Positions 54,973 through 64,000 of a stretch of DNA of 64,000 bases are shown one piece after another. The stretch is taken from the NCBI RefSeq assembly GCF_014651055.1, contig NZ_BMWD01000023.1:93979-157978 (forward strand). The letters are read 5' to 3'. The DNA comes from Streptomyces fructofermentans (lineage in GTDB: Bacteria > Actinomycetota > Actinomycetes > Streptomycetales > Streptomycetaceae). The position numbers and the translations under genes were made by a program. The notes under the pieces are model-generated. The model saw only the letters and a list, made by a program, of their open reading frames with translations. It was not told the DNA's origin and did no database searches. Numbering within the stretch: the first letter of the stretch is position 1; every line of letters starts with the position of its first letter.

Positions 54973-55499
54973 TCACTGGGAGTTGGCCCGGTCCCGCCCC
55001 GGGCCTTGCCGGGCGAGGGTGAACTGCCCCGGCGTGTCCTCATCCAGCCAGCCCCGTTCCACCAGCCGCTTGAGTTTTCCCCGGGTTCCCTCGATCTTCC
55101 CGGTCGTCGTCGGCAGACCGATCCGCGGCACGATCTGCTTGGCCTGCATCGGTCCCGGCGCGTCAGAGATGATCTCCACGATGTCCCGGTAGACATCCGG
55201 CAACACCGCCACGACCAGGCCCTCCCGCCACGGCGGCACCATCATCACCCCGACGCCATGAGGCACCGACGTCTCGTGCGCCTCCGGCATTCCCCCGCAG
55301 GAACGTCCGGTTCGACCTCCGCGGCCGACAACTCCCCCAGTACTTGCGTGACGGTCTCCCGCGTGATCTCCAACCGCGACAGATCCTCCCGCGCCGTCTC
55401 CAGTTGCAGGGCCAACTCGGCTGCCTCAGCCTGGAGTTCCTCTACTCGCTGCCGAGCAGCGGCTTCCCGCACCTGCAGCTCTTCCGGCAAAGACGCCAT
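54973..55499 (-). CDS. IS accessory winged-helix protein, two overlapping frames
   Basis: Two minus-strand frames join at about 55290-55245. The first (55499-55245, MASLPEELQVREAAARQRVEEL) is a coiled coil. The second (55290-54973) is a winged-helix-like domain (VPPWREGLVVAVLPDVYRDIVEIIS, GTRGKLKRLVERGWLDE). Related elements carry both as one protein, so a frameshift, programmed or decayed, lies near the run of five G in the minus-strand sequence at about 55289-55296. Function is probably in transposase regulation or targeting. Confidence 0.65.
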
Positions 55500-55586
55500 G
55501 GCGACCCACCTCCACCACCACGGTAGGGACGAGCAGCCCCGAGCACAGCCCTAATCAGCTCGAAGCCCAGCGACCGAGTGAGACGA

Positions 55587-56111
55587 TCACGGGCCCCCTG
55601 GACTCTGGCCGTCATCGAGCACAGCCACAAGACCCTCAAGGATCCCAACGAACTCCATGGTCGGGATCTCCGCCACGAAGACCTCGCCCGCATGCTCCGG
55701 ATGCTTGATCAGATGTTCCTCGCGCCAGAACTGAAGAGTGAGTGCCAAGCGGTCCGCGTCGCGGAAGAGGTGAGCCGTCACGTTGTCAGTCGTGGGACCC
55801 CAGTTCAGGACGCGGAACTGGCTGCGAAGCGCGTAGTCGGCTTCGGTCTCGTCGTCAGCCCCGGCACGGTGCATGAGGCGCCGGTGCGTGGCTTCCGGGG
55901 ACAGGCCGTCGAACGGCAGTGGAGAGCCCTGCCCAGAACGCAGCCAGGCGGCCGTGTCCAGCACGTCCCGGCGGAACTGCCCGACGAAAACCGAGTTGTC
56001 GTCGCAGGTCAGCCACTTACCTGCAGCCCACAGATCCACCCGGCGCAACGCGTTGTCCCACGCCCCGGCCTCGGCAGCGAACCTGTTCTTGTCTCCCAGA
56101 AGTACGGTCAC
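55587..56111 (-). CDS. unknown protein, possible immunity type
   Basis: A 174-residue soluble protein. It contains VDLWAAGKWLTCDDNSVFVGQFRRDV, FRVLNWGPTTDNVTAHLF and EIPTMEFVGILEGL; I recognise no family. The starting GTG (56111) gives a complete Asp/Glu/Trp-rich protein with no signal peptide or membrane helix. Its style resembles immunity proteins. It follows the IS element without shared transcription evidence. Confidence 0.7.
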   Translation of the reverse strand: MTVLLGDKNRFAAEAGAWDNALRRVDLWAAGKWLTCDDNSVFVGQFRRDVLDTAAWLRSGQGSPLPFDGLSPEATHRRLMHRAGADDETEADYALRSQFRVLNWGPTTDNVTAHLFRDADRLALTLQFWREEHLIKHPEHAGEVFVAEIPTMEFVGILEGLVAVLDDGQSPGGP

Positions 56112-56520
56112 GTCGGGACCCTGGCAGGCTCAGTGCTCAATTCGCAAGCGAGCTCTTGCTGAGCGACAAAAGCACGCGTGGCCTCCTCGCCGCTGCCCAC
56201 TTCAACGACGGCCGCTGGCCTTCACTCCAGAGGATCCGCACCCTATTGAGTTGGCGGTGTTCGGCTGGTGGTGGACCAGAATGCGAGAACGCTGACGGGC
56301 CCCGGACCCGCGCCCTCAATCGAACGACACCGTCACCCTCCGCGACGACTCCCCAAGATCTGTGCCAGAACCCGCCTGAAACCTACGCAGCCAGCCCTGC
56401 GTACGGAGTGCGAGTGGCCCGGCGAGCGGCAGGGAAATCTGGGGCACGGGCCCTACGGCTTCGCTAACTTGACCTAATGACACCTTTGATCCATACACGT
56501 CCAGTGGATGGGCGGCTCGT
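56112..56520. other. divergent intergenic region
   Basis: 409 bases between divergent genes, no coding frame with good composition. Presumably holds both promoters. Confidence 0.4.
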
Positions 56521-57792
56521 ATGACATCCGCGGCTTCGCTGTTCGCCTGCCGTCCTGCGGACGTGACCCTGGAGCGGGTTCGTGAGTTGGTCGCTATCGG
56601 CCAGCCCGAGAGCCTGACCTTGGAGTACAAGGAGAAGTACACCCCCAAGGTCCCTGTCTCCGTCGCGGCGATGGCCAACAGCTACGGCGGCCTCATCCTG
56701 GTCGGCGTCACCGAGCGCAGCGTCGACGACCGGATCATCGGCGTGCCCGAGGACGCGATCGTCCAGATCGTCAACGGCTGCCATCAGACGCTGGAGCCGC
56801 CCTGGGAGCCGGAGATCATCCCGGTGCCCCTGCCGGACAGTATCGGCCGGATGATTCTGGTCGTCCGTGTGGATCCGGCGAAGGCACCATGCCCACTTCT
56901 GGTCCAGGGTGCCGCCCCGATCCGACTGCACGGACGCAACGCGGTAGCGGACCGGGCGGGGCTCGCACGGTTGATCAATGAAACCGCGCCCCAGGCTGCA
57001 ACTGCCGGACTGAGGTTGCCGCCAGCCGACCTGCCCATGGACGGTCAGGGGAGGCCGAGCGCTGACTTCCTCGTGCGTACAGGGATGTTCGTTCCGGTCG
57101 ACGCGTCGGCCACCTGGCGCCCGCTGTCGGAGCGCGGCGTGCAGGCATTCGCCGACGCGCTGAACAACTCCCCCCTGCACCGTGACCTGTTCCAATGGTG
57201 CGCATCGATCGGCGAGGGCGGTATGAACCCGTTCCACCGGTCGGGCTTCAACCGGGCCCGCAAGGTCCGGCTGCTGTGGCAGGGCGGCCCTGACGGAGCG
57301 CCAGTCTTCCCGTTGGAGGCTGTGGCCAGGATCGACCTGCCGGATGCGTACGGGACCCCCGTCTCGCACCTGCAGGTCTCCTTGCAGGTTGTCGCGCGCT
57401 TCCAGCACACCTTCGGCCGCACCGTGCCCCTTTCGATTGCCCGCCTGCATGAGCTGATCGACGCGCTGACGGCCACGCTGGTCGATGCCCAGGTCACCGA
57501 AGCGCTCGCCGCTCTGGCGGGTGTCGATCCTCTCGTACTGCCTCAGCCGCTTGGCCTGGACTTTCTCAGCAGTACGGACATGCCGGACCTGCTCGCCGGA
57601 AACGGGTTGACCTTGGTGGCAGACGCCGGCACCTCCCGAGGGGCCAACCTGCTCGCTGACCCGGGCGTTGACCAGCGCGACCCTGCAGAGCGCCGTGAGC
57701 TCATCGACAGCTGGCTCCAGCAAATCAGCCTGGACTCCGGCCTGCTCGGTATGGAGAAGGTTCTGGAACAGCTCCGTAGCACCTCCCCCTGA
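56521..57792 (+). CDS. Schlafen AlbA_2-domain protein
   Basis: A 423-residue cytoplasmic protein. The first 140 residues match the AlbA_2 (Schlafen-type) putative nucleic-acid-binding domain (ESLTLEYKEKYTP, VAAMANSYGGLILVGVTE, with the characteristic FAN-like A(M/N)ANSYGG helix). A long, unrecognised C-terminal region follows. In bacteria this domain occurs in regulators and in defence operons. Here it heads a block of orphan genes on the plus strand. ATG 56521 is the only suitable start. Confidence 0.85.
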   Translation: MTSAASLFACRPADVTLERVRELVAIGQPESLTLEYKEKYTPKVPVSVAAMANSYGGLILVGVTERSVDDRIIGVPEDAIVQIVNGCHQTLEPPWEPEIIPVPLPDSIGRMILVVRVDPAKAPCPLLVQGAAPIRLHGRNAVADRAGLARLINETAPQAATAGLRLPPADLPMDGQGRPSADFLVRTGMFVPVDASATWRPLSERGVQAFADALNNSPLHRDLFQWCASIGEGGMNPFHRSGFNRARKVRLLWQGGPDGAPVFPLEAVARIDLPDAYGTPVSHLQVSLQVVARFQHTFGRTVPLSIARLHELIDALTATLVDAQVTEALAALAGVDPLVLPQPLGLDFLSSTDMPDLLAGNGLTLVADAGTSRGANLLADPGVDQRDPAERRELIDSWLQQISLDSGLLGMEKVLEQLRSTSP

Positions 57793-57848
57793 GCCTCAAT
57801 CACGACCTCCTCGTCGCACAGACGTCCTGTAGATGCGAGAGAGGCGGT

Positions 57849-57881
57849 GGGGCCGGGTGCAGCAGATGCACCCGGCGCCCC
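57849..57881. terminator. bidirectional hairpin between convergent genes
   Basis: CCGGGTGCA (57853-57861) pairs with TGCACCCGG (57867-57875), extended by GGGG/CCCC outside. It is between the convergent AlbA_2 and small membrane genes. Confidence 0.75.
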
Positions 57882-57888
57882 GCCGCCG

Positions 57889-58143
57889 TCAGCCGATCAG
57901 CTTGTGTAGCAAAGGAAGGCTGCCTCCAGCGGCCCCCAAGCCCGTCCCGACGGCCGCGGGCACGGACTTGTCGTGAAGGAACATGAGGGCGCCCATGACG
58001 AGGCCGATGATGAAGGCCGCCAGGAACACCACGGCGGCGTGCACCGACAGCAGCGGGGTCTCCGACGGCCGCCCCGGGCTGGGCGTGCCGGACGGTTCGG
58101 GTGGAGCGGGTACGGGGGAGTGCGGGTGTGGATCCCGAGACAT
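57889..58143 (-). CDS. small membrane protein
   Basis: An 84-residue protein: a Pro/Ser-rich N-terminus (SPVPAPPEPSGTPSPG), one hydrophobic helix (AAVVFLAAFIIGLVMGALMFL), and a Gly-rich second segment (VGTGLGAAGGSLPLL). Start is ATG 58143 with AGGAG seven bases upstream. No family recognised. Found in the orphan-gene block, perhaps unrelated. Confidence 0.7.
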   Translation of the reverse strand: MSRDPHPHSPVPAPPEPSGTPSPGRPSETPLLSVHAAVVFLAAFIIGLVMGALMFLHDKSVPAAVGTGLGAAGGSLPLLHKLIG

Positions 58144-58989
58144 CGGGACTCTCCTACGAGGCGAAGGAACAGAGACGGCGGCCACGTGTGGTGGTGGCGT
58201 CCGCGTGGGGGTGGTGCGCGCCTCGCGGTCGGCGGTTCTGCTGCTCTCTGCCTGAGAGCGTCCCTGTGGGGCTTCTGCCCGAGCCCAGGGTGGCGTGTTC
58301 AGAGTAGTGGCGGTCGGCGCGGGTGTTGCCCTGGGTGTCTGGCGGGTGGTCACCGGTACTGCCTCCGGTGTGAGTTCGGCTGAGGGATCGGGACGGTGAC
58401 AGGTCGCCGGTGCTTGCGTCTCGTCCTGCTGGGCACGGTTCCTTCACCCCGTAGTGCCGAAAGCCTGGGCACGGACAGCAGTAGCCGGGAGGCAAAGATG
58501 TCGGGGGTACGACGAGGGCCCGGAGACCTGGTCCGGGCCTTGCTCTGTGAACAGTTCCTGAGCTGTTCGACTGCGAGTAAGAGAGTCGGAGGCCCTCCGG
58601 CTCTCGCGCTCCCTCAGGACTGGTTGGCGACCCGGTCCAGATCGCCTACAGGCGCCAGCACCTGGGCGGCCGGGGTCGGGTGCCTATGGCGGGCCAGCTG
58701 GTGCGCGGCGGGACGAGAACGTGGACCAGGACGACGACGGCCTAGCGGGCCGAGCCACCCCACCCCGCGCCACGTACCGGTGAACCGCACCGATTCCTCC
58801 ACCCAGTTGGCCAACTCGCAGTGGACGAAGCGGATGGGTCGGACCCCGGGTGGCGCGCGAGGGGATTGGGCGCCGCTGGGTGTGGCTCGCGCGTGGCGGC
58901 GGGGCCGCGCGCGACGCCGGCCGGTCAAGCTGACCTGCCGTAGGCAAGAGTGTGGCCGCGGTGTCGTACCCGGCGGATACGGTGCTGCT
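58144..58989. other. gene-less region with tandem hairpins
   Basis: About 850 bases without a supported gene. Three hairpins lie in a row: 58517-58539 (8-bp stem), 58549-58568 (GAACAG/CTGTTC) and 58581-58605 (GAGAG/CTCTC plus CGGAG/CTCCG). This could be an RNA element, a terminator array or an old integration site. Long plus-strand frames here are Arg/Pro-rich and not credible. Confidence 0.45.
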
Positions 58990-60447
58990 ATGGCTGCGCA
59001 CTTCCAAGGCCCGAACGGGCTCGTTTCTGTGCACGTTGCTGTTCGCGACCCCGCGACGATGGCGGAGCCTGATCCGGAGGCGGCCGACTACGCGCGCGAT
59101 CTCTTCGCGGCCTCGGCCAAGTACGCAGCCGTCTCCTGGAGCGCGTTGGGAGCTGAACCGCGCTGGCTCGGTATGGATACCAGCACGTGCGCCGCGGCCA
59201 TCAACCCGAGCCGCTTGTACAACCGAGGTGCAGACGAGTTCGACCGATTCCTGTCCGGAGCGGCCTCGCGCGGAGAGCCGGCGCTGATCATCGCCACCAT
59301 GGGCAACGAGGACGATGGCGGGCTTCGAAGGAACATCTTCAGTCGCTACGACGCCAGTGTGGACTTCCTCAACTTCACCGGATCGATCGCCGGGAAGCGC
59401 CTGCTCGCTGGGGCGGAGGTCTCGCTGGCTCCCGGTCTGGACGCGGCTGACCGGGATCTGGGTCTGCGACTGCAGAACCGCCCAGCCGGTGCCCCGTGGT
59501 GGGCCATGGCTCTGCAGTCCATCGGTTTTGAGGGTCCTCGAGGGACCACTGTCCACGAGCCTGAAGGTGAACTGGTGCCGATCCTGGTGGACAGCGTGGG
59601 CGAGCCGGTCGCTGCCCGCTGGATGCCCAGTGACGGCTGGCAGATCTGGTACGTGATCCCTGATGCGGTCGACTGGAACACCATGGTCGACTGGATCGTT
59701 CAGAAGGCTCTGCCCGAGCATGTCCCGGCAGCGTTGCGCCGCGTCCGGTCCTTGCACAGCATCGATGCCGACCTGGAGACCCCCGCAGAGACGAAAGCAC
59801 GCGCCGCCCTCGACGAACTGGAGCGCCGCTACCTCGACGACAAGGCCCGCCTCCAGACCGACCTCGAACAGGCTCGGCAGGAGGCCGAACCCATGCGGTC
59901 AGGACTGCTGTACGGCACTGGCCGTGAACTGGAAGTCGCGGTCGCGGTAGTGCTGCGCGCCGCCGGCTTCACCGTCACCGAACTGGACGCGGAGCTGGGT
60001 ACCCAATCGGCTGACCTGCTCGCTGTACTAGATCAGGAGACGTGCCTGATCGAGGTGAAGGCCGCATCCGGCGCTGCCCCGGAGAAGCTGGTCTCCTACC
60101 TTCAAAGGCACCTGGACAAGTGGCCGCAGCTACGCCCCGACCAGCCGGTGACCTGCTCCGCCTTGATCGTCAACCATCAGCACCGGCTCGACCCCGCGCA
60201 GCGCCCCACCGAGGTGTACCAGCGCAACCAGCACAAAGAGTTCGTCGATGCCCTCACCTTCCCGGTGCTCGCCAGTGGCCAGCTCTTCGGCTGGTGGCGT
60301 ACGCAAGACTGGCCAGCCGTGCGGACCGCCGTGCTCGGACGTCCCCAGTCCAGTCAGCCGAGCACACCGTCCACGGTACAGAGCACAGCGAATGCCCCGC
60401 GGCAGCGCAGGCCGTGGTTCCGTTCACGCGGCGCCAACTCCGCATAG
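58990..60447 (+). CDS. PD-(D/E)XK nuclease-like protein
   Basis: A 485-residue soluble protein. The N-terminal 250 residues (FQGPNGLVSVHVAV, RWLGMDTSTCAAAINPS, SDGWQIWYVIPDAVDWNTMVDWI) are unrecognised. A coiled segment (ERRYLDDKARLQTDLEQARQ) follows, then a nuclease-like core near 305-370: GTGRELEVAVA, SADLLAVL with Asp, and LIEVKAA giving the ExK. The core resembles restriction-endonuclease folds. The end is basic and flexible. It may be part of a defence system with the AlbA_2 and DUF4238 genes, by position only. ATG 58990 is chosen since the frame upstream has poor codon use. Confidence 0.78.
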   Translation: MAAHFQGPNGLVSVHVAVRDPATMAEPDPEAADYARDLFAASAKYAAVSWSALGAEPRWLGMDTSTCAAAINPSRLYNRGADEFDRFLSGAASRGEPALIIATMGNEDDGGLRRNIFSRYDASVDFLNFTGSIAGKRLLAGAEVSLAPGLDAADRDLGLRLQNRPAGAPWWAMALQSIGFEGPRGTTVHEPEGELVPILVDSVGEPVAARWMPSDGWQIWYVIPDAVDWNTMVDWIVQKALPEHVPAALRRVRSLHSIDADLETPAETKARAALDELERRYLDDKARLQTDLEQARQEAEPMRSGLLYGTGRELEVAVAVVLRAAGFTVTELDAELGTQSADLLAVLDQETCLIEVKAASGAAPEKLVSYLQRHLDKWPQLRPDQPVTCSALIVNHQHRLDPAQRPTEVYQRNQHKEFVDALTFPVLASGQLFGWWRTQDWPAVRTAVLGRPQSSQPSTPSTVQSTANAPRQRRPWFRSRGANSA

Positions 60448-60743
60448 AGGGATGACGGGGCACCCCGCCCCGTACGACAACAGTGGTCCCAGACCGCCTC
60501 GTCACCCGGCCGCCGCGCGCCGGTCGTCATGCCTACGACTCCGGTCGGGCCAGTCCCGCGGCGGCCGTCTGTCCGTACGGCTGTGGTGGCCGACCTGCGA
60601 GTGCGCCCGCGACGGCGGAGTGCTTGTGCCAGGGCTCCAGGCGAAGGATGGGCTTGGTGAGGCCGTAAATGCTGAGCGGCCGCGGGGTGAGGGTTGCGAG
60701 AATCGGCAGCGCAGTAGGTGGCGGGCACTGCGTAGGGAGCAAC

Positions 60744-61796
60744 ATGGAGTGGAGGCTGGTCAGTAGCGTGCCCAACCCGTGGGGGCAGATCCCGGTATCT
60801 GACGGTGGTCAGGATCTGAACCCCCGTGTACAGGAGTACATGGCGAGGGTGGCGGCGGCTGCGGTAAGGCGTGACTGTGCCTCCCGCAGGCACCATTACG
60901 TGCCCAAGGCCTACTTGAGGGCCTGGAGTCCTGACGGCAAGCGCGTTCGGGTCCTGGACACGGTCAACGGCCTCGACCGTCTCTTGGGCCTTCGCGATAC
61001 CTGCGTCAGGGAGAACTTCTACCGCGTGACGGACCCTCAGCACGGGCCGCACAACCAGGCCGAGGCGATGCTCTCCGTGATCGACGATGAGACCGCACGT
61101 CTCCTTCGTCTGCTGCGCGCTTGGGAGCCAGGCGACGATGTGGAGTTCGACGACTTCATGTCCCTCGCCGTGGTCCTCGCCTTTCAGCGCAACCGCACCC
61201 CTCAGCGCAAACGCCTGCTCGAGGCCCAGGATGCCTGGATGCGTATACGCGGGGGACAGGAGGTTCCGGAACTGACCTCGACGGAATTTGTGAAGAAGGT
61301 CTTCCGCAGTGCCTACCGGGCAGCCGACGAACACTCCACCCGGCAACTCGAACTGTGGGACGACCCTCAAGCACGGCTGATCACCAGCGATCAGCCCGTC
61401 CTTATGTCGTTCGGCTCCATCAGTCGCACTCCGTCCACGCTCACGAGCCGATACCTGTGGTGGCCACTCAGCCCCTCTCGCATGCTTGTGCTCAGCCAAG
61501 GCCTCTGCGGACGCAAGGTCGTGCACCGCACGCTGGGCCGCAGAGATGTCGACCGCTTGCGTGCGGCGGTCATCAAGAACGCGGAGGCGGCGGTGATCGC
61601 TCTGCCCAACGACACTGACCTTCCTGCCGGCCGAAGGCTCGCCCGCCGCCCGCAGCTCTCACTCGCCTGCGAGCCCGTCGATCCGCAAGCACGCAAGTGC
61701 CGCATTGAACTCGGCTGTGGATACGGCACACAAACTCTGGATCGGGTGTGCCAACCCCTGTGCGCCATGGTCGGCGGGAGACGCACGGCAAAGTAG
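60744..61796 (+). CDS. DUF4238 family protein
   Basis: A 350-residue cytoplasmic protein with the DUF4238 signature HHYVPKAYLRAWS near residue 50, and CVRENFYRV, ITSDQPVL and MLVLS later, all typical. Function is unknown; members are scattered in mobile or accessory DNA. ATG 60744 has GGGAG a few bases upstream. A second ATG at 60840 is possible. Confidence 0.85.
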   Translation: MEWRLVSSVPNPWGQIPVSDGGQDLNPRVQEYMARVAAAAVRRDCASRRHHYVPKAYLRAWSPDGKRVRVLDTVNGLDRLLGLRDTCVRENFYRVTDPQHGPHNQAEAMLSVIDDETARLLRLLRAWEPGDDVEFDDFMSLAVVLAFQRNRTPQRKRLLEAQDAWMRIRGGQEVPELTSTEFVKKVFRSAYRAADEHSTRQLELWDDPQARLITSDQPVLMSFGSISRTPSTLTSRYLWWPLSPSRMLVLSQGLCGRKVVHRTLGRRDVDRLRAAVIKNAEAAVIALPNDTDLPAGRRLARRPQLSLACEPVDPQARKCRIELGCGYGTQTLDRVCQPLCAMVGGRRTAK

Positions 61797-62149
61797 CCGT
61801 TGACGTGCCCCCACTGGGACTTCAAGGTGTTCCAGCCGCGGGCCGAAGGCATGCCCTTCGCCCGTCTGGCACTGTCGGCGCATCCGTGATCGTTCCACCA
61901 TCGACGGGTACGGCGACGTCGTCCGGTGCCTCATAGATTCCCGTGCGCACGCGGTGACCACGGAGTCCGCTCAGGGGCCGTTGAGCGTCTGGCAACCGCT
62001 GGGCGTTCGGCAGGCCTCGTGGGACTTCTCGATCAAGATGTCGCGTGCATTCAGATGGACGTGAGCGTGAGTACCTGCACCGTACCCGGGCGCGTCCTGC
62101 GACGGAAAATGCCATTCCTACATCGGTGCCTTCTGGCAGGCTGTGTCGG
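61797..62149. other. intergenic region
   Basis: About 350 bases without gene; no strong structure seen. Confidence 0.35.
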
Positions 62150-63091
62150 GTGACAGGCGAGAGCTATGTAAGCCAGAACGACGAGGCCTGGGCGATGGAA
62201 ATGCTCGGCCGGATCAACCGAGGCGCACAGGAGGCGCATGAGCGTCGTGACGCGCTCGCGGCAGCGGTTGACGAAATAGCTAAGGGTTTCACGCAGTTGG
62301 GCCTCAAGCCTTGGACGTTGAAACAAACGAGCCCAGCGCGCGAGGACATGATGGCACCCGACGTCTTGCTCGGTGGTCGTGCCGAACCAGTCGCGAAGAT
62401 TCTCAGGTATGAAGCAGCGGTCAACATCCTTAGCGCCGCCGATCAGCTTCGGGGTTTCGCCGTCTTGCTTCGCGCGGAGGCATCGTTGATGGGCGCGGTT
62501 TCGGTCGCGCGCGGCATCTTCGAGGCGTGCCTATGGGCCACAGCGGTGATCGACCCGACCATCACTACTGACGTGCGTTTGCAGCGTGCTCTGACGCGTC
62601 GCCTCGCACGACTCTCGGCAGGTATTCGTCTCAGGGACATCCTCGGCGATGGCGTCATTGACGCCGACCAGGTCATCGACAACGACGGCCAGGTCGACGA
62701 CGAGCATGGGAGCAACCGCGATCCTGCGACGGACATCGCCGACATCGAGAGTTACGCAAAGGGCCGGGGCTGGCCTGTGAAGAAGCGCCCTCGTGCCACC
62801 GAGATCACGCCGCTTTCGATCGACTGGCTCAGCGAGAACCTTGAGCGCCGAATCGGCATCGAGGGGTATGCCTGGACGAGCGGGTCGTCGATGGCGCACG
62901 GCGAGCATGCAGCCGACACGGCGTCGTGGGTTGAGCTGTCCCAAGATCTTGGCACGGCTCCGGCGTGGTTGATCCGATTGTGGTCGACCGGTGCTTGGGC
63001 GGGGCCGCGTCTTTTCCTCACAACCCTCGCCGGCTACACAGGGACGTTGAGCCTACAGCGCGAATATCAACGATTCGAGAAGCTGTTCTAG
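62150..63091 (+). CDS. unknown protein, helical
   Basis: A 313-residue, mostly helical soluble protein from GTG 62150. It includes EAAVNILSAADQLRGFAVLLRAEA, a long acidic segment (GVIDADQVIDNDGQVDDEHGS) and WTSGSSMAHGEHAADT near the C-terminus, where His residues could be catalytic or metal-binding. The arrangement of helices followed by a SxxxHG stretch is reminiscent of DUF5677-type proteins, but this is weak. Last substantial gene of the island. Confidence 0.75.
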   Translation: MTGESYVSQNDEAWAMEMLGRINRGAQEAHERRDALAAAVDEIAKGFTQLGLKPWTLKQTSPAREDMMAPDVLLGGRAEPVAKILRYEAAVNILSAADQLRGFAVLLRAEASLMGAVSVARGIFEACLWATAVIDPTITTDVRLQRALTRRLARLSAGIRLRDILGDGVIDADQVIDNDGQVDDEHGSNRDPATDIADIESYAKGRGWPVKKRPRATEITPLSIDWLSENLERRIGIEGYAWTSGSSMAHGEHAADTASWVELSQDLGTAPAWLIRLWSTGAWAGPRLFLTTLAGYTGTLSLQREYQRFEKLF

Positions 63092-63499
63092 AACGAGGAA
63101 GGCAAGAGTTAAGTGAGTGTTTCGTTCATGCTTTTCTGTTAATTAGGATTTCAAGGAGTAATAGGATCGAACGCTCAATGAAGTGACTCGTTGGAAATCG
63201 GGTGTGGGGTCCTGGGTGAGACGGCCGCGTCATCGCCCTTGTCGATCAAGGATTCGGCCGGCAAGGGCAGGTCGAGTTGCTGCTCTGCGACCGGCGGGCC
63301 AAGAGTGAGCAACCAGCCCTTCAGCCAAGAGCGGCGCACACTGCGATGAGCTGCCTACGCACTGAAATTCGGTGCACCCCGCCGGTCCGCCCCGGCTCAG
63401 CGCCTAGCGTCAGGCCGGGATCAACGAGGTCGGCAGTGCTCTGGGGCGAGCGCTGCCGAGGCGTTACTCCGAATTAACGAACGAACGGACCGGACTGCG
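63092..63499. other. intergenic region, A+T-rich at its left end
   Basis: About 400 bases. The segment 63110-63185 is strikingly A+T-rich for this DNA (TTAATTAGGATTTCAAGGAG near its centre) and could be a promoter or a recent junction. No gene is seen. Confidence 0.4.
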
Positions 63500-63814
63500 A
63501 TGGCGACAGCACTGGACATGACAGCTGCACCGGAATTGGCAGTGCTGCGGGCTCTGGAGCGAGCGGGAAACAGGATGTTCCCACGCTCCGAGCGGGCCAG
63601 ACTCAAGGGTGTCCCGCCATGGGAGATCTACATCCACCTGCCAGCGGACCCTGGCCGCCTCGACGACCTGCTCAGCGGTGCCTGGGATCTACCCGCAGTA
63701 GCGGGATTTCCGGAAAACCTCATCTCTGCTCTGGACGCCTACACCCGAACTCTGCTGGTCTCCGGCCACGCATTCGACCGAGACGATTTGCAACGAGTCC
63801 TGGCACGCCACTGA
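63500..63814 (+). CDS. small unknown protein
   Basis: A 104-residue soluble protein (ELAVLRALERAGNRMF, RLKGVPPWEIYIHLPADP, ENLISALDAYTRTLLVSG) with good codon use. No recognised family. A second reading frame shortly after (about 63815-63894, QVDDETLDRFETLFTML) continues coding-like sequence to the end, so the gene may originally have been longer. Confidence 0.6.
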   Translation: MATALDMTAAPELAVLRALERAGNRMFPRSERARLKGVPPWEIYIHLPADPGRLDDLLSGAWDLPAVAGFPENLISALDAYTRTLLVSGHAFDRDDLQRVLARH

Positions 63815-64000
63815 TAGCGCTCGTCGGGCAGGTCGACGATGAGACGTTGGACCGGTTCGAGACTCTCTTTACGATGCTCAGCGCATCCTTCTGAGCATCC
63901 GTGCGGTGCCGGCGCAGACCAGCGGCCTTCTGGGACGTGAGGGGCCACGAAGTTTCCGGACAGGCGCCCAATAGGGTTGTCCTGAACAAGGAAACGAGGA

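Larger units (their letters stand above)
53366..55499 (-). mobile_element. ISKra4-type insertion element (coding core)
   Basis: A transposase gene and, upstream on the same strand, a small winged-helix accessory gene in two overlapping frames. This pairing is common in Streptomyces for ISKra4-like elements. I could not define the terminal inverted repeats or a target duplication, so the limits given are those of the coding core. Insertion is directly downstream of the immunity gene. Confidence 0.7.

Noticed and set aside
53340..55560. Terminal inverted repeats of the ISKra4-type element
   Set aside because: I compared sequence around both sides by eye and found no convincing pair, so no ends are claimed.
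58396..58989. Upstream extension of the PD-(D/E)XK protein
   Set aside because: Codon use is poor and hairpins lie inside; the ATG at 58990 begins the good coding part.

Overview
The window looks like a chromosome segment of a Streptomyces or close actinomycete. Evidence: very high G+C, strong third-position G+C, many GTG starts, GTGA/ATGA overlaps inside operons, a WhiB-type regulator, two large LuxR (LAL) ATPase regulators, and many secreted and lipoproteins. No tRNA, rRNA or CRISPR array was seen.

Region 0.5-11 kb is regulatory and metabolic. Two paralogous LAL regulators (494-3253 minus, 7896-10760 plus) flank a WhiB protein, a YceI protein, an NmrA-like NAD(P)-binding protein, a DUF5134 membrane protein and an SDR with a palindromic operator candidate. 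Region 11-14.5 kb is a run of small cytoplasmic proteins (DIP1984, DUF5958, two unknowns, Imm32-like) that resembles a set of immunity genes without a toxin. A secreted Gly-rich/Ig/RTX protein follows.

Region 16.5-25.7 kb holds a crotonase, a coupled membrane protein and polysaccharide-deacetylase lipoprotein, a two-component system, and an operon of AsnB plus a thiolase that lacks two of three catalytic residues. An SDR with a divergent AraC regulator follows. Region 26.8-42 kb is rich in exported proteins: serine hydrolase, FG-GAP protein, carotenoid oxygenase, secreted EEP-family protein, CAP protein and an I36 inhibitor-like protein. It also holds MsrB and a very large XRE-nSTAND-WD40 protein.

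Region 42.8-50 kb has a coupled AbiEii-type nucleotidyltransferase pair, a frameshifted lipoprotein broken at a 38-bp perfect palindrome, a transposase fragment, a two-component system and a divergent MMPL transporter.

Region 50-64 kb is an accessory island. It contains a degenerate helicase-like protein, a broken HTH gene, a frameshifted nuclease-toxin remnant with its SMI1/KNR4 immunity gene in lower-G+C DNA, an ISKra4-type element, and then orphan genes (Schlafen AlbA_2, PD-(D/E)XK nuclease-like, DUF4238, unknowns). The best leads are the AsnB/degenerate-thiolase operon, the toxin frameshift site of the prfB type, the palindrome-broken lipoprotein and the orphan nuclease/AlbA island. All family names come from sequence motifs recognised by eye, without database searches.
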